This document shows, in pieces, positions 63,268-64,000 of a DNA stretch of 64,000 nt. The notes below the pieces were generated by a model. That model made no database searches. It saw only the letters and a list, made by a program, of their open reading frames with translations, and had not been told where the DNA came from. The number at the start of each line of letters is the position of its first letter. The first letter of the stretch is position 1. Source of the DNA: Kutzneria viridogrisea (GTDB lineage Bacteria; Actinomycetota; Actinomycetes; Mycobacteriales; Pseudonocardiaceae); assembly GCA_014138725.1 (NCBI GenBank), contig JACJID010000003.1, positions 310,001 through 374,000 on the forward strand. The letters run 5' to 3'. Position numbers and translations under genes: made by a program.

Positions 63268-63288
63268 TGTTCAGTGACTTACTGAACA
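63268..63288. promoter_or_regulatory. Perfect TetR-type operator upstream of the P450 gene
   Basis: Arms TGTTCAGT (63268-63275) and ACTGAACA (63281-63288) around GACTT, 33 bp before the P450 start and about 60 bp after the TetR stop. The gap between the two co-directional genes holds nothing else of note. Confidence 0.7.
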
Positions 63289-63348
63289 CATGTTAGGCAT
63301 CTAGGGGGAGCGCTCGCACCGGGATGGGAGTCAGATCACACGGGTGGG

Positions 63349-63963
63349 TCAGGCGAAGACGAGGGAGAGGAACTCGCTCACCATCGGCTCGATGCGGTCC
63401 AGTTGCCGCTCGTCCGGAGAGGCGTGCCACAACGCGACCAGGCCGTGCGTGGCGACGAAGACCATCACGGCGGACCGCTCGGCGGGCAGCCGCAGCTTGT
63501 GCCCGGCCTGTTCACAGCGCTCGAAAGCGGCGGTCACGCCCAGGATGACCTTGCCCAGCGGTCCCTTGGGCGGCTCACCGGGCTCGCGGCGCGGACGGTT
63601 GTTCAGCATCAGCCGGTAGTGCCCGGGGCTGTCCAGGGCGAACTGGCAGTAGGCGTGCATCTGCGCGCGCACCCGGTCGACCACCTGCTCGGCGGGCAGC
63701 GCGGCGTCAGCCTCGGCCATGGCGGCGGCCAGCCGCTCGTAGTCGTACTCGATCAGGCCGTGCACCAGCGCGTTCTTGTCCGCGAAGTGCTGGTAGATGC
63801 TGGCCGGGGCGATGCCCGCGGCCCGCGCCACCCCGCGGATGGTCAGCCCCTCCTCGCCGCCGAGCTCGGACAGCAGGCGGGCCGCCGCCTCCAGGATCTC
63901 CCCGCGCAGCCGTTCGCCCTGCCCCCACGGGTTGCGGGCGCGCTGCTGCGGTGTCGGGTCCAA
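63349..63963 (-). CDS. TetR family regulator of the P450 operon (5' end may extend beyond the window)
   Basis: 204 residues from TTG 63963; the frame remains open to the right edge without stop, so the true start may lie outside. HTH at about residues 20-66: LRGEILEAAARLLSELGGEE, IRGVARAAGIAPASIYQHFA and DKNALVHGLIEYDYE. The ligand-binding part has CQFALDSPGHYRLMLNN, typical of TetR_C_13/WHG-type regulators. It is co-directional with, and 113 bp ahead of, the P450 gene, with a perfect dyad between them. Confidence 0.85.
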   Translation of the reverse strand: MDPTPQQRARNPWGQGERLRGEILEAAARLLSELGGEEGLTIRGVARAAGIAPASIYQHFADKNALVHGLIEYDYERLAAAMAEADAALPAEQVVDRVRAQMHAYCQFALDSPGHYRLMLNNRPRREPGEPPKGPLGKVILGVTAAFERCEQAGHKLRLPAERSAVMVFVATHGLVALWHASPDERQLDRIEPMVSEFLSLVFA

Positions 63964-64000
63964 GGCGGTCTCACTCGGTGATCGGGGTTCCGGCCGGATG

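Overview
The window reads as a chromosomal segment of a high-GC actinomycete, most likely of the order Pseudonocardiales (Amycolatopsis/Crossiella-like). Signs are strong G/C third-position bias, many GTG starts, ATGA/GTGA overlaps between operon genes, many leaderless-type promoters, DUF222-HNH, F420-type PPOX and MAB_1171c-type genes, and an enolase-superfamily racemase whose catalytic positions match the Amycolatopsis N-acylamino acid racemase as I remember it. No rRNA, tRNA or CRISPR was seen, and no polyketide or peptide synthase.

Layout. 1-9 kb: a hydrolase tail, a secreted GH3 glycosidase, TetR, a small HhH protein, then an efflux unit (YhgE/Pip protein plus an MMPL transporter fused to a short P-loop domain) facing its TetR across three operator-like repeats spaced 33 bp. 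9-13 kb: DHFR-like reductase, DsbA-like membrane thioredoxin, GNAT, a minisatellite and a DUF222-HNH protein. 13-16 kb: M20 deacylase, GNAT acyltransferase and NSAR/OSBS racemase, translationally coupled, a set matching the N-succinyl route from D- to L-amino acids. 16-22 kb: serine hydrolases, an S9 peptidase and a TetR-PucR pair. 22-26 kb: agmatine deiminase family enzyme with its TetR, and an ECF42-type sigma factor with its DGPF partner and a matching promoter.

26-29 kb: IS30 and IS1380 elements, both inserted in one palindromic repeat; an uninterrupted copy of that repeat lies at 57.2-57.4 kb. 29-39 kb: Tat-exported phosphoesterase with an NHL protein, FUSC, PPOX, a TAP-like peptidase operon, a NarL-type two-component system and GtrA. 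39-42 kb: CSD protein, SDR, MAB_1171c membrane protein, ImmA/IrrE protease, glutaminase. 43-49 kb: FGGY kinase, DrrAB-like ABC exporter with MarR, a second MarR facing a membrane protein and a flavin monooxygenase, CPBP protease. 50-54 kb: GH76, Gly-rich secreted protein, OmpR-type regulator. 54-57 kb: flavoprotein monooxygenase plus MBL hydrolase with MarR. 57-61 kb: a membrane protein of unknown function, then MarR, stand-alone GTP cyclohydrolase II and a LigB-type dioxygenase. 61-64 kb: a complete class I P450 system (P450, 3Fe-4S ferredoxin, reductase) behind a TetR.

The most unusual content is non-coding: long palindromes and 21-bp tandem arrays placed between convergent genes with constant polarity; a dispersed 13-bp dyad GTCCRNNNYGGAC; an 18-bp exact copy of a TetR-operator-like sequence inside the racemase gene, written in codons that look rare here; and a strict TANNNT-N6-ATG/GTG start pattern, mostly at regulator genes.
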